NCBI GenBank assembly: GCA_015852425.1
Contig: JAAAIG010000143.1
Span: 3,564-57,686, forward strand
Length of the DNA: 54,123 nucleotides
Direction: 5' to 3'
Source of the DNA: Gryganskiella cystojenkinii
Taxonomy: Eukaryota; Mortierellomycota; Mortierellomycetes; Mortierellales; Mortierellaceae
Under the pieces are notes generated by a model that was not told the origin of the DNA, ran no database searches, and worked only from the letters and a program-made list of their open reading frames with translations. This document shows, one piece after another, positions 11,301-25,511 of the stretch. Numbering within the stretch: the first letter of the stretch is position 1; every line of letters starts with the position of its first letter. The position numbers and the translations under genes were made by a program.

Positions 11301-14300
11301 CAGAGATGCTGGGGACATCAAACCGCGCCAAGCTTCCGTGTTCGAAAGACCGTCCGTGTAGACCTCGCTTCGAATCAGATTTGCAGAAGCGCTGCGCTCG
11401 CGAACCCTTGGGAAGGCGTGCTGCCACCGGCGGAGATGAGAAGTCATACGAATGATCGTTTTGGGTGGGTTGCAAGGATTGATATCTGTCTGCTTGGAAC
11501 GCTGGCGGGTCTGGACAATTCGACCTCCAGGGCCTGTGGGATTGGAAACAAACGTGCGGTTACCCTTCTCACTTGATAGCGATCCAGTATTGATCGAGTC
11601 TGCTCCCGAAATCTCTGACGCGACCTCGTCCTGCATGGATCGGTAGTTACGAATGTAGATCGGCTTGACCGTGCTAGAGCTCAAGAATCCGGGATCATCG
11701 TCGGTGCTCGCCCGAATATGACTCGATTTTGGCTTGATATCGATGTTGGCATGCGCTGTCCTGCCATAGTTGCCGTCCTCGCCTGTACCGTCATCACTCC
11801 CTCTCTGTCCGTTGGCACGACTCTCATCCTCGTCCGAGTTCGACTTGTCCATGTTTTTAGCTGCTCGACTCTCCTCCAGGAAACCATTCGCACTCTTGAG
11901 CGAGAATGAGACAACTCTATTCGAATTGGTTCCCAAATCCTTCAACGTCTGATTCTCGGGAATAACGCTAGTCGACATGATCATGGATGTGTTCCAAGCG
12001 CGAGGTAAACTGCGGGAAAGCTCATTAGCTCCTTTATGACCAGACATTGAATGGTAAGCCGGCTTGTCGAGGTATCCTTCTGCTCGACGTCCTACATTCG
12101 AGGATTTCGACCCAGATTCCAAGTTGTCGAGTGAAAGAGCATCCCTGATAAGGCCTCGCGGTGCGGATGAAATGTTGAGTTGTCGAATTTCAGTCGCCAG
12201 GAGCGAGTTTCGGTCTGAAAAGACATCATCATCATGCTTTTCGAGGTCAGCAATGGTATTGAGCTGTCCCCTTGCAGAAGAAGATCCGAGAGCGTCTGAG
12301 GAGTGGAGTCTCTTGCCAAAGGCCGGTGGGTATTGCGAATTGTAACCCTCGTTGAGGTAAGGTATCGAGATGCTCGAGATCTCGTGCTCCATAATGCCCA
12401 TCATTTGGAGTTCGTACATCTTGCAACGGGTATAAAACTTTTGAGGGTTTGGCTTTTGGGAACTGACATAAAACATACAGTCGACCCAGTGCGGCATCAT
12501 GTAATAGGTTTTGCTGACAGAAGAAGGGAAAGTCACAGGTGCGTCGTAGTAAAGGGGGTCGGACATATCCAGTTGAACCTCTGGTAACGGATTCGAAGTA
12601 GCCGTCTTGAAGGCTCTCGTCCAGGGTGTAGTTGGCCGTGTGTCTGCTGAAGATTCCTTGATTGAGGATGGCCGTGAGCTTGGACGCGAGTACGCGCTTG
12701 CTGACCGAGCCATAGGATTAGAAGCGTAGTTGTTCCCGAGACTCAGTGCGGAGGGCGAGGGTCCAGATCCGTTACTGTTATTGTTCATAGACGTGAGACC
12801 GCTTGAATCTGCCAACGGTCCCTTCCACCGGAAGAGTGGGACTATATGAGCAGGGATCTTGGAAAGACAAATCATGTCCAATCCGATTCCTCCGCTGATC
12901 ATCCGCTCTGTGGTCAAACGCAACAATTTCTTGTCCACGTCAAACATGCCTGATCCAGGGGTGATCATGACGATGGACAATCCCGTCCGTTGAAGATCGC
13001 GATCCACATAGTGCTTGTCGAGGGAATTGAGCGCCAGGTTGATAGACTCCAGGACGTTGCCTTCGAACGCGAACGAGTTCTCACCAGACAGGATCTCGTA
13101 GGGTCCGGATGGCCGCAAAAGAATGTCTCGTTGATACCGCATGACCTCTTCCTTCAGCGGGACGATGGCCGAGGTCCAATCCGATCGCGCCTCCCGGTCG
13201 ACAACAACCTTGTAAAAGTCTTGATAGTATCGCCCTTCTTCATCTCGTTGTAACCCAGACTGCCCTCCTGGGTAACCATCAATCCGGAAACGGGCTTCTT
13301 CCTCTTCTTGGTAAAAGATTCTGGAAAACAGGACAATCGAAACAACATGGTTGGAGGATGACTCGAGTTCGGATTTTCCATCCCTCTTGCCTCGCCAGCG
13401 AGAAAAGAGATGAGGTAGGAACCCAAAGATCACCCGCTCGAAGAAGATCTCGCCATCCTCATCAAATTCCCACATCTCCCGAGACATTTGTATAAAGATA
13501 AAGTACTTGGCAGACTCTGACCGAAAAATGATCCTGGTGTCCGCAGTGATGTATCCGCTTGGTGCCTGTTAGAGAGGAACAATGCTTGATTAGATCTGAA
13601 TTTTTAAAATGTTATTTTCCGATGGGCTTGAAAACAGACGAACTTGGTTACCGATTGATTTCCCACGTAGATCTCTTTTACTTGGACGCGAATACATCCC
13701 ATGTATACGATCTTCTTGGTCTCGTACACACAGGATCCTACCATAAAGGTCCTTAAGCGCCACATATCGCTCCTGCCGAGGTATTGGTCGCGGAATGTCA
13801 CCTCCACGTATTTCGCAGCATACCGACTTGGATCTGCCTATTTTGATCAAAACCATGCATGTCGAGAGTTAAGGATAAATTCACCCAAGGCGCTTTTTTT
13901 TGGCCCATGCCTCCACCTCGCGTTACCTTCTGAATGATGACATCCTGTCGAGACAAGATCCCGAAATTCCTGGCAATGTTGGTGGCGAGAGAGACCTAGA
14001 AACGAGTTTCGATAACGAGAAGGTTCTTTTTCCAGTTAGTGATTATGATCCCTCTGTCAGTGTCTGTAAAAGCTGCTAACTTCAGAGAGTCAAAGAGAGC
14101 TCATCCATTCTGACATTTTTACCTGGACTGCCGTTTTGTTGCTTGTATCCTTGTCAGGTCCGGCCCACTGGATGACAAGCTTTTTGACAGAATCCTTGGG
14201 TAGGTTGGGATCATAAATCTCGAAGAGGTCTTTCGGCTGAACGTTCGGAAATAGATTCGGGTCAAGGATGAGATCCCGTTTGGAAAAGTGTTCGTCGTGG

Positions 14301-14479
14301 ACATGGATCTTTGTGAGTCTATATGATGGCGCCGCTGTAGATGATGTTGCTGTATTAGACTGTTGAGGGTCGATGTTGCCGTGAGCTAGCGTTCCACTTC
14401 CTGGTGGGGCTGGAGCTGGTTGTGAGGATGTAGTGCCGCGTTGTCCTGAACCTGGCCCCCCCGCCATATTACTGTACAT
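8358..14479 (-). CDS. IML1: IML1/DEPDC5, GATOR1 (SEACIT) subunit
   Basis: Largest subunit of GATOR1, the GAP complex for the Rag GTPases (Gtr1 in yeast) that inhibits TORC1 at the vacuolar membrane on amino-acid starvation. Exons on the minus strand: 14479-14123, 13995-13927, 13837-13652 and 13565-8358, giving 1939 residues. The first ~50 residues are Gly/Pro/Ser-rich. The Iml1 N-terminal region begins with KIHVHDEHFSKRDLILDPN and extends through VSLATNIARNFGILSRQDV. The SHEN-type region carries FFERVIFGFLPHLFSRWRG and SIVMITPGSGMFDVDKKLL. The DEP domain is near residues 1295-1370 (FLGNEVVDWLIHNFSDLD, GHYFYQF). The C-terminal domain includes HHFHLHWLGC-like and FFTELVKQHGFILDTESDEL segments. 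Several Ser/Asn-rich insertions and a Gln/Ala/Glu tail make it longer than yeast Iml1. It is convergent with POLA2 and divergent from Rab2. Identification is firm. Confidence 0.95.
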
Positions 14480-14984
14480 GGTATTCTAACAGCTGCAGCA
14501 AAAGGTTTGCAACTGCTGGGGACTGTGAAAGAGCTCAAGGTGCCTTGTGCTGAAATGGACTTGAATGTTCACTGGTAGGGTTTTCCGTATTTGACCGATG
14601 TTTGGTGTCCTTGGATGGATGTGACACTGTGGAGATGCTTGGGTGTCGGATTGACCAACAAGTGAGAACAAACAATCGATTGAGCTTGTTTGTTTGCGTG
14701 AAAGGATGAAAAGAATAAGAAAAAAAGTGACGTGCTTCTTGACAGTGCACGCATTTTTCATGGTGGTGTTTCTTGCTCTTTTACCCTGCTGGGGGTGGCA
14801 CTTCCCTTTGGGCTGAGCCTTTTTCACTGTTCCCCCTCCCCTTTGCTTTTTCTCATTCTTTTTCATCAATTTAATTCCCACTTTTGCCTCGACTCTTTTC
14901 ATCTCCATCCAGTCCATCCATTCATCCATCCATCCTTTCCTTTCTCGTCTTTACCATCACCACCCCCATTGCACTCCCACCACC
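14480..14984. promoter_or_regulatory. Divergent promoter region IML1 / Rab2
   Basis: These 505 bp separate the two start codons. The Rab2 side is strongly pyrimidine-rich from about 14810 to 14980, as is usual for leaders in this window. A TGACGTG CRE-like half-site lies at 14728-14734. No gene or RNA is recognised. Confidence 0.5.
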
Positions 14985-16994
<2,010 letters not shown>

Positions 16995-17659
16995 GCAAGA
17001 CTTCCCTCAACCTCGACCATTCCCACCTTCATACCGACAAAGTACCTTTCTTTGCTCTTGACGGCATGACCGTTGAGCCAATGTCCCTTTAACCTTTCTG
17101 CTATGCCATTTTCTCTTTCCAAACATTGGATCATTTTTTTTCTTTAAAAAAGAGTAACACCCATAATATTTTATCCGCGAAGAATCGTCGTGATAACTGT
17201 CCAATAGTGCTTACTCGATGTTCTCTTCGTTGCCAACATTTTTGTTCCTTAATTCTTCGGCTTAAAAACAGGGCAATACAATCGAAAAGGCAATGCAAAG
17301 TAAGGGATAGAAAACAAAAAGAATTTTTTTTCTTTTTTTATGGAAAAAGTAAATTCGTTTGTATGTGTTTTTTTGAGAGGAGGGTGCAAGTGAAAAAGGT
17401 GTGTATCGTTGGTAAGGTACTGGAAAACAAAATGCTTAAGCGGCGGTGCGAGTGTTCAAGGTGTTCTTCTATACTCGTGAAAAAAAGGGATTCAAATTGT
17501 CAGAAATGAAGCAATTATGTCAGTAATCCATGATTTGAGTCAACTGTTTGATGCATCCCGGCAAATCATTTCTTTCAATAACGACATTTGCTGCCAGTAA
17601 GAAATCCCTGCCACGCCTCCGTTATCCTTTGTAGCTTGTTGGGTTGGGTTCTTTAATTG
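16995..17659. other. Intergenic: 3' ends of convergent Rab2 and ATP synthase epsilon genes
   Basis: A 665-bp AT-rich spacer between converging genes, with several A and T homopolymers (for example 17320-17345). It holds the Rab2 3' UTR and, on the other strand, the epsilon-subunit 3' region, including a possible extra 3' exon at 17540-17590. No further gene is seen. Confidence 0.55.
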
Positions 17660-18101
17660 TTAACTTACGAGCTCACCCTGCTTGCCAGCCTCCCACTTGG
17701 CGTACTTGAGACCCTGCTCATCGCGACGGACGGCGACAACGCGAGCCTCCTCCTTGAGGGAGTTGCGGACAGCGCGGGCGCAGACCTGAGCGTACTGAAG
17801 GTAGCTATTTTGTTAAAGATGAAATGAGAGAGACAGAGAAAAACAAAAGATGAAAAGATGGGGGAGAGCGGGTTAGGTCAACAGATATTGAATTGATCAA
17901 AAAAAGGTCTCAATGACTCCAGGGGGGGATAATTAATCGATAAGGATTGAGTTGATGAGAGGGGCAGATTCAAAACTTGGATCAGTTGAAGGGTTTCCAA
18001 TGTCGAGTGAGTAGGTAATGGTGAATATAGTGGTGAGGAGGCGAAGAGGATTGGATCAAGAACTCTTCTTACGTGAAGGTGGGCTTCCAGAATTGAGACA
18101 T
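17660..18101 (-). CDS. ATP15: Mitochondrial ATP synthase epsilon subunit (F1, ATP15)
   Basis: Small central-stalk subunit of mitochondrial F1Fo-ATP synthase (equivalent to ATP5F1E), which sits at the foot of gamma/delta. Two exons on the minus strand, 18101-18073 and 17804-17660, give 57 residues. The sequence runs MSQFWKPTFTYLQYAQVCA and then ARAVRNSLKEEARVVAVRRD, followed by KYAKWEAGKQGELVS. The W-x(5)-Y-x(2)-Y pattern, the R(A/S)VR-SLKEE helix and the length match the family. Like its relatives it has no cleaved presequence. The 3' end is uncertain: the last codons before the stop contain a perfect GTAAGT donor (17668-17663), so the mRNA could be spliced to a short downstream exon with a different tail. 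Too short for automatic gene finders, but the family match is good. Confidence 0.85.
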
Positions 18102-18659
18102 GATTAATGCGGATGGGGATGATGAAAAGATGCGATCAAAACTCTCCTCTCCTTTTGACAAAATCTGTTTGGAGGGGGGGGGGACGATTCGGGGGGACGG
18201 AACAGAGCGAAAGGACTGCGATGGAAGAGAAATCGTTATTGCCTGTACCAATAAGCCACCCGTTCCTTAGTGACGTCGATGAAACGATTTGTTTTGGAAA
18301 TAAGGAGTCATTTCACTTTGATTTTTATCATGTCCGGAGAGGGTTGTTTGTCTATGGCTCGCACTTTCTGCCTATCTGTCTGTGTGCCTACTCTGTTTCC
18401 TTTTCCTTCGTCCTTTTGTATTTTGCTCTTCCCTCCCCAGTTAAAGGATATATATGAAGAAAAAAGAGCCAGATCGGAAAAAGTAAAGGAAACAGGGGAT
18501 CTGAAAAAAAAGGGAAGAGGGTAGAGGAAAGGGGGGGTATCTGGCTTTGTTCGCAAGTTCGAGGTAGGGGCGATATTTGTTCGTTAAAAAAAATCCAGCT
18601 GTTCTAAGAAATATGAAAAAAGAAAAGATTGTTTGTTGTAGGAAACGAGAAAAGAACAA
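18102..18659. other. Intergenic: ATP synthase epsilon upstream region and PP2A-B56 3' end
   Basis: A 558-bp spacer between two minus-strand genes. It contains a run of ten G (18174-18183) with further G-rich DNA to about 18200, and purine-rich stretches around 18460-18540. These are pyrimidine-rich on the coding strand, as in other leaders here. No additional reading frame is supported. Confidence 0.55.
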
Positions 18660-21600
18660 TTATTCCTGATCGTTGCTACCGCCACCGGACCGCTTCATAT
18701 CCAGGACCTCCTCCAAACTGCGATGGCGCGAAAGCTCGTCCAGCACGGTCTCGTCCACTGGTATAATTGACTTTCTGCGAAACTGTTGATGGAATGCAGG
18801 TCCGTTGTCGAACGTTTGCAAATCACCACTGTACAGATCTTGGTCTGCTCCACCACCGTTCTCGAGATCCTCCTCGGGTTCGTCGATAATCTCATCTTCA
18901 TCATATGACTCTATCAGGGGGAACACATATTAGTATCGCGGACTGATGAACTTGGGTCGTTAAAAGCAGAGGAACGCTAGAAAGAAAACGTAACACTCAC
19001 CAAGAGGCACGGAGACGGGCTCGACAGGGTGCGGTGGAGGTGCGGAAACAGCGCCTTGGGCAGAGAGGTTCGCGTAATTCTCCGCCGCTTGTTGCTCCAG
19101 TCTCTGCCAAATCTCTTCTCTATCCTGATGACGCTTCCGGTCGTTTTGACGCGCCTGGCGGTAGTGGTTTGTGCACTCATCAAAAAGTTTTGGTGTGGCA
19201 TCCATGAACAGCTTAAGGGCATTAAAAACGAGTCCATGAATTGTCCTATAAAACGATTAAAAAAAAAAGCTTTGATTAGAGCTTTCACGCGGTAGGGCGA
19301 GCATCATACACACACACACAAAAAAAAAAAAAAAAGAGTTGTCCAAAAGGCAGCTCACCTATTCCAATGCGTCTTCGAGTTCTTGTAGAGTGATTGAAAG
19401 ACAATGGGCAGGATCTCGTTTGCATTGTCATGGATCAAGCTGACAATATACTCGTTGTTCCAGTAGTAGAGGGCTCGCTCGGCAACCTGAATGCAAAAAA
19501 GGATCAATACAGACGCATGGTCAACGACTTGGTCATCATAAAAGGATAAAAAGTCATAGAAAACTGAAGTCATAACATACTTGGAAGTGCGGACTTGACA
19601 CACATCTGGCGATCTGGGTGAATAATGGACCCTCGATCTTCACGAATTCTGAGGGCTCGATAACATCCAAGATCTCCTCAATCTCATTCAAGAACATGAC
19701 CTCCTTAGGACTGTTGACCTTAGGCCAGAATCGGAGAAGACCATGGACGACCTAAGATGACCAATGAATCAGGTAAGTCTGTATTCGGAGAAAGAAAATG
19801 TTAGGCAGTTGGTTCGTTCTTGTCCAATCGAAGCTTACCTCTTCAGTCAAAGTGGGATCCTTTTCCAGGAACTGGACAACACAGTAGGCAAGCTGCGGGT
19901 GATACAGAGTCAATGACCGGGCCTTGTGGAGAGGCAATAGCACCTTTGTCAAAAAGGTCTTGTGTTCCTCTTTCAATGGCAGGGCAAAACCGTTAATGAT
20001 ACTATAAAAAGCAGTCAAAGATGATAATCGATCAGTAACAATGAACACAGCAGACTCTATAAACAAAGTAACGCCACCAAAGATGACACATACCTCCCGA
20101 GAATCTCCAAAAGTTCTGCAATTCCGTTGTGCCGTTCCTTCTCGTAAATAAATTGGAAAAAGACGTTGTTGATCGATCGACGGATAAAGGCCCTCAGGTT
20201 CAAGAACTTTCCGTAGATACGATGGAGTGTCGTCTTCAAGAAATCACGCTCTCTTGGATCTTCGCTATCAAACAATTCCAAGAGCTAAAAAAGAAGATCG
20301 TCATGCAAAGGACAAACAAAAGAAATATGCAGGGTCGTGATTGGGTCATGGAGAACAAGGGGACAGACGTGAGTGGACAAAGAAATACTTCCAGAAATGC
20401 ATGACGCAGTGACAAACAAAGTACAAGTGAGAACGCAAATAATATCCGGCGGCTCTTTTTTTTTTTTTACCTGGAGGATGAAGTGATGATCAATAAACTT
20501 CTTGGCCATGTTGGTGTTAAAGTCCTGTGACTCGATGAACCGCAAAAAGAACTCGTAGACGATCTGCAAGTGAGGCCATGCTAACTCTAATACTGGTTCA
20601 TCCTCCTCTGGATCAAAGGCTTCTCCTGTCGGGTTAACTTGAGGAGGGATGGTTCTGAACAAATTCGTGGCAAACTAATTGCGTCCGCAGTCAAATTTGA
20701 ACAAAGGGGCACGACAATAAATAATAAAATAAAAAAACGAGATCAGGAGTTTGTCGGCTGTCTAACAGAATAGATTCTCAGCCATAGCCTTCAAGCAGCA
20801 GGAACATCGAGCTAGGGTGCTCGTTCATACCATGTTGACGACCTCAGGATACACAGGCTCGGTGATGACGCCTCTGTTGTTGGTGATATAGTCCAAGATC
20901 TCCGTCAGGGCCTGGCGCTTGATCTCTTTCCCCTTGAGCTCCGATGATGCGTCATTAAAGTCAAAGACAACGGCACACTGTCCGATCTTTCGCAAGAACA
21001 GATCCTGTCGGTCAATGTGCGCCACCTCTGCAAAAATATTTTGGAAAATAATAAAATAAAGTAACAGTTTAGATCGGTCCATATGTTATGTGTCCTTGGA
21101 GAGCCGCTATGGGGAGGGGGGAACCCAGTCTTTGCTGCCGCATATCATGATCAAAGCGAAGAAGCAGTAATAGAAGAAAACAAGAAAACATACCATCCAA
21201 CGCTTGCAACCTCTCCAACGACACGCGTTCTGTGACATGGAATCGGGATGAACGCTGACGACGGGGTGTTTTGCTGATAGGGATAGCATCTTTGGGCGCG
21301 TTCTTCATCCTGTTGAGGGGTCCGCTCTTAGGAACCTCCTTCTCTCCGGTGAGTTTGCTGGAAGGTGAAGAGGGGTTGGGGGACGAGGGCTGCTGTCCAC
21401 TCAAAAGATGCGCTGTTCCCGACTGGTTGTGGTCAGCCTAATAAAGAACGCAAAGCAACGACAGCAAAAAGAAAACAAAAAGAGAAAAAAGGAAGGCACG
21501 AGTGAGGGGCCAGTTAGTTGGTCGGTCCATCAATGACAACAAAAGAAAAAAAGGGGGCAAAAAGAGCACGCTTGTGCTCGTTTGAATGAACAGCAAGACG

Positions 21601-22237
21601 CTGATGCCCCTTGGTCTCGGCGGAACAGAGATTCGTTATGAGGGAAGAGAGGAGGACAAAGTAACAAAAGGGTTCAAGTATTGCTTCATCCACAACAGGC
21701 TGCATTAGACTCGTTGCTCTCCTTGAGGATACTTACAGGTTCAGCATTCATGATTACGATGGTGGGTGGACTGTTGCTGTTGCGCTGATCAAAAGTCATG
21801 GTGATGTTGTTGTTCGTGTTGTAGTTCAAACCGTTGGGCAAGCTGTTCTTGTTACTGTCCGAGTCGACAGTTAGGGTCGCACTGGTGTGAACTTGGACTG
21901 GGCTATCGGTACTGCCGTTGCTCAGACCGTTCGTGACGGTATCGTAGGCTGGGGGAGGAGGTGGGGTCGTTGTGGAAGTGGGGATTTGAATAGGAAGAGC
22001 GTTTTGGTGGGTCATAGACTCGTTTCCTTCAGTCGCAGCAATAGCGGTCGTTGCGGAGGGCAAAGACAGAGACAGAGACGCGGTATTGTTTGGAGGAGCG
22101 GAGGTATTGTTGCTGAGGACGGGAGCGGCGGTTGTGGCGGCGGTAGTAGAAGTGGTGTTAGTGCTGGTGTTGGAGGAGCTCGTGTTACTGCTATTTTTCG
22201 ACTTGTTCCTGCTCAAGACGCCCTTCAAGCCCTTCAT
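18660..22237 (-). CDS. PP2A B56 (B') regulatory subunit, Rts1-like
   Basis: Substrate-targeting regulatory subunit of protein phosphatase 2A (yeast Rts1, fission yeast Par1/Par2), acting in cytokinesis, stress response and chromosome segregation. Ten exons on the minus strand: 22237-21737, 21437-21194, 21027-20831, 20674-20471, 20284-20094, 20001-19839, 19751-19581, 19486-19359, 19245-19001 and 18910-18660, giving 764 residues. The N-terminus ([20 protein letters not shown]) and the next ~220 residues are low-complexity Ser/Thr/Asn/Pro, as in Rts1. The HEAT-like B56 core begins near residue 245 ([18 protein letters not shown]) and includes [70 protein letters not shown] and [14 protein letters not shown]. 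An acidic tail follows. All exon phases agree. It is divergent from BuGZ. Confidence 0.95.
19310..19335. repeat. CA dinucleotide run followed by poly-A in a PP2A-B56 intron
   Basis: A short (CA)n microsatellite runs straight into about 17 A residues inside the intron between exons 8 and 9 (on the coding strand, poly-T then TG repeats). It is simple sequence with no evident function. Confidence 0.8.
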
Positions 22238-23565
22238 TGGAGTCTGGGATGGGTGGACAATGCGAAGAAGAAGAAGAAAAAGATTTGTAGATGGAGAGAA
22301 AAGAGCAAAAATAATCCACGCCGTTTGTTGGACAAAGAGGAATGGGACAAGAGTAAATGTGTACGTGAGAGCTTGGAGCGTGAGTTTGATACTGAGGTAG
22401 GAGGGTGGCGATACGAGGAGACGTGGTGATGAGCCGGATGAGTGCTTCCAAAGAGAGAGAACGAAGGCACAATGGGGAAATGTGGGCAAAAGCTGAAGGG
22501 AGGAAAGGAAGAAAAAAGGAGGATGTGGAAGTGGAAGTGGAGGAAGAAGAAAAAGAAAAAAAAGGAAAAAGAGAAGACTAAAACACAAGGTTGAATTGGA
22601 TGGATACAAAGAGGAAAAATGAACTGAAATCAAAAAAAAGGGACGACCACAGCCAGAAAACAAAGAAAAGGAAAGAAAGGGGGGCGAAGAAAAAAAACAG
22701 AATAATAATAAAAAGAAGAGAGAAAAGGTCAGAAAAGCAACGCAAGCCTACAAGCAAAGCGAAGCATTGAACACGCCAGCAAAACGAACGAACAAGCAAA
22801 AGTCAACGAACCACAAAATGGCAAAGCTGTCAAAGCTTTGTTCGTTTGACCGAATTTATTGCGTGCACCTGTGGATTTGACCAGGCCTTGCAAGGCTGTC
22901 CAAAAGCAATGAAGGAGTTGTTGAACGGCACCAAGCGTCCAAAGCAATTGGATCTTGTGTCCCCAGACGGGACTTTATGAGATTATGAAGTTTTATTATT
23001 TTTCGGGCAGAAAAGAAATATGTGGCCAAGAGGGCTCAAATTTCTATTGAATTGTTGCATTGCAACCCTCTCTTTGGTTCTCCCCCTTGGATGGCAATTG
23101 TTCAAAATTACAGGTGTTGGACGGGGTTCCGACTTTCGCGGAAGGGGCTCTCAATCTTTTTATTTCTTTCTCTTGTTCCACCATGAAAAATGCCAGAAAA
23201 AGATTAAGGTCTCTCTCTCTCAAGGGCAAAAAAAAAAAAGAATGCCCCAGTTGCCAGACCATTGTTTCCTCCAGTTTTCACCATCAGCTGTGAAGTACGG
23301 GTACATTAATAAGGTGTACAATACGGTACGGCACCATCAGGGAGATACCAGGCGGTCCGCAATAAGGCCCTCTCCTCCTCATATCTCAAAGAGTAGGGAG
23401 GTCCCGCAACTTGCCTTTTGCCACCACCAGCCGATGAAATTTGAAGGACCCTTAAGGGGCCTTGCAGGCGAATCCTTTTTCTTTTTCTTTTTTTGCTTTC
23501 CCATTGTTGAATGACACATCCACCCATACACACACCTCTCCTTCCTGCCCAAGCACAATAGCAAT
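22238..23565. promoter_or_regulatory. Divergent upstream region of PP2A-B56 and BuGZ
   Basis: A 1.33-kb spacer between start codons. The PP2A side (22240-22740) is strongly purine-rich on the plus strand, that is a pyrimidine-rich leader for the minus-strand gene. The BuGZ side contains A and T homopolymers near 23230 and 23475. No conserved gene is seen; open frames here translate to Ser/Phe/Leu-rich low-complexity sequence. Confidence 0.55.
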
Positions 23566-25432
23566 ATGGCGAAGAAAAACAAGAAAAAAGTTGTCCGTCC
23601 CTGGTGTTGGTAAGTGCAATTCACCCAGAGTATGAGATACTCAACTCAGAAACGCAATTTGCTTCTGAAAAAAAGTAAACAAGGCCTAACATTCTCTCGA
23701 ATAACTAGGTACTGCGAGCGTGATTTCGAGGACGAGAAGGTCCTGATCTCACATCAGAGAGCAAAGCATTTCAAATGCAATCACTGCAACAAGAAGCTCA
23801 GTACCGCCGGAGGCATGGCTATTCATGTCATGCAGGTTCACAAGGAGACGATAAACACGTACGAAAAAAAAAAGGAATCAAAAAATAGCTTATGATCAGG
23901 CATAATGATAATAGTGGCGAAGTAATCTGATCAGCTACTAATGACATCCTCTTTTGTTTTTGGCTTTCCTTCAGGGTTCCAAATGCAATGCCTGGACGGG
24001 AGTCTATGGATCTGGAGATTTATGGCATGGAGGGTATTCCAGAGGAAGATCAGATTGCTTACTTGGCGAAACAGGAGGCAGGTGGCGAGAACCCAGCGAC
24101 TAAACGACCTAAGCTCGACGGAGGCTCTGCTGCCGCGGTCGAGCTCTCGACAGAGGATCTTCAGAGTCAGTTGGCGGCGCACAAGGCGATGATGGCGGCG
24201 GCAGCGGCGGTCGCAAACCCTGCATCAGCATCCCCAACAACGGCAATCGCTGGTACTTCTGCATCTGCACCACCACCCCCCGGTGCTCTCGCGGGGCCTC
24301 CACCGGGGATGCCTTTGAACCCTGCTGGTCCACCACCTCCGGGATTTCCTATGCCTCCTCCACCAGGCGCAATGGGTGCTCCCCCTCCTAACAGTGGGCC
24401 CTATCCAGGTCAGTTCCAATATCCCGGTGTTCCCCCAGCTGCTGCTTCAGTGATGCCTGCTGCATATAGCCAATTCTATCAACCTCGACCCCCACAGCCC
24501 TATGGCATGCCTCCACATCCTGGGTAAGTCTCTTTTTTTTATTTTTATCTCTGAGTCTCATTTGCAATTACCAGCCTTCAAGTTTTGTGTTTTTTTTTCT
24601 TTCTGGATTCTAAACCATTATTTTCTATATAGTATGCCACATGGGGGACCACCACATCCTTTCCCTCCATATGGCCATCCTGGCGGACCTTGGCCTCCAC
24701 AGGGACTGCCACCTGGTCCTCCTCACAACATGCCACCTCAACATCCTCAGGGATTTCCTCCCCCTCCTAATCCTCGTTTTATGGGCGGACCACCTCCAGG
24801 ATATCCTCATCAGCCACCCAATATGCCACCTCGCATGCCATATGGCTCGCAAGGCCCTCCTGGAGGGATGCCACCTCATCACCCAATGCATGGACCCCCT
24901 GGACCGATGGCAAGACCGCCTCCAGGTGCGATATCACATTTACCTCACTCGTCTGGACCAGGAGCAGGACCTTCGTCATCATCATCAGGTATTCCACCTC
25001 ATGCTCAAATGAATCATGGTTTGAAGCACGCCTCACATATCACATCGTCGCCCGACGCTACTACATTGGCAGCGGCTGAGGCCGCGGCAGGTAGCAATGC
25101 ATCATCGTCTGTGACGACGTCGGCACCGACAACCACCACAGTGGCCAAGGCACCGGTTGTAGCCCCTGCTCTTGCAGATGCAAGCAAGGCTCCTGCCGCC
25201 GGTACGCCAACAAAGAAGGAGAGTATCCTCGTCTACTCCAATAACGACGTCTCTGTGGTAAGTTTTATAATGTTGTTGTCATTATTATTCATGCCGAAAA
25301 CTGTTTCGTGCCTGGAAGTTGGAACAAAGATGTGCGATTTTGACTCTTTTTTTTCATAATCTCTCGCAGGAGGAAGTCCGAGCTGGATTGGAGCGCTACC
25401 GATTCAGACCCAAGGTGCAGTCAGCAGCATAA
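23566..25432 (+). CDS. BuGZ/ZNF207-like zinc-finger protein with GLEBS-like motif
   Basis: Homologue of BuGZ/ZNF207, a microtubule- and Bub3-associated protein linked to spindle assembly, kinetochore function and splicing. Five exons: 23566-23609, 23709-23858, 23975-24523, 24633-25257 and 25370-25432, giving 476 residues. Two C2H2 fingers lie at residues 14-60 ([43 protein letters not shown]). The conserved segment [20 protein letters not shown] follows. The middle is long and dominated by Pro/Gly/Met/His (residues 150-370), like the disordered coacervating region of animal BuGZ. The C-terminus ends in [20 protein letters not shown] and RYRF, matching the GLEBS motif with its central EE pair. 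The motif is split by the last intron. The zinc fingers and motif order make the call firm. Confidence 0.92.
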
Positions 25433-25511
25433 GTATTCTTTTGCTCCGTTGCTTCTCTTTTTTTTCTCGCGCTAGCATTGCTATGGCATCCAATCCGACA
25501 CTTGTAACAAC

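Noticed and set aside
8625..12587. Several 80-160 codon plus-strand open frames within IML1
   Set aside because: All are antisense to the continuous, conserved IML1 exon and none resembles a known protein.
22238..22663. In-frame upstream extension of PP2A-B56 (hydrophobic Leu/Phe/Ser-rich, start at 22663)
   Set aside because: [12 protein letters not shown] at 22237 is the family-typical start, and the upstream frame is translated pyrimidine-rich leader.
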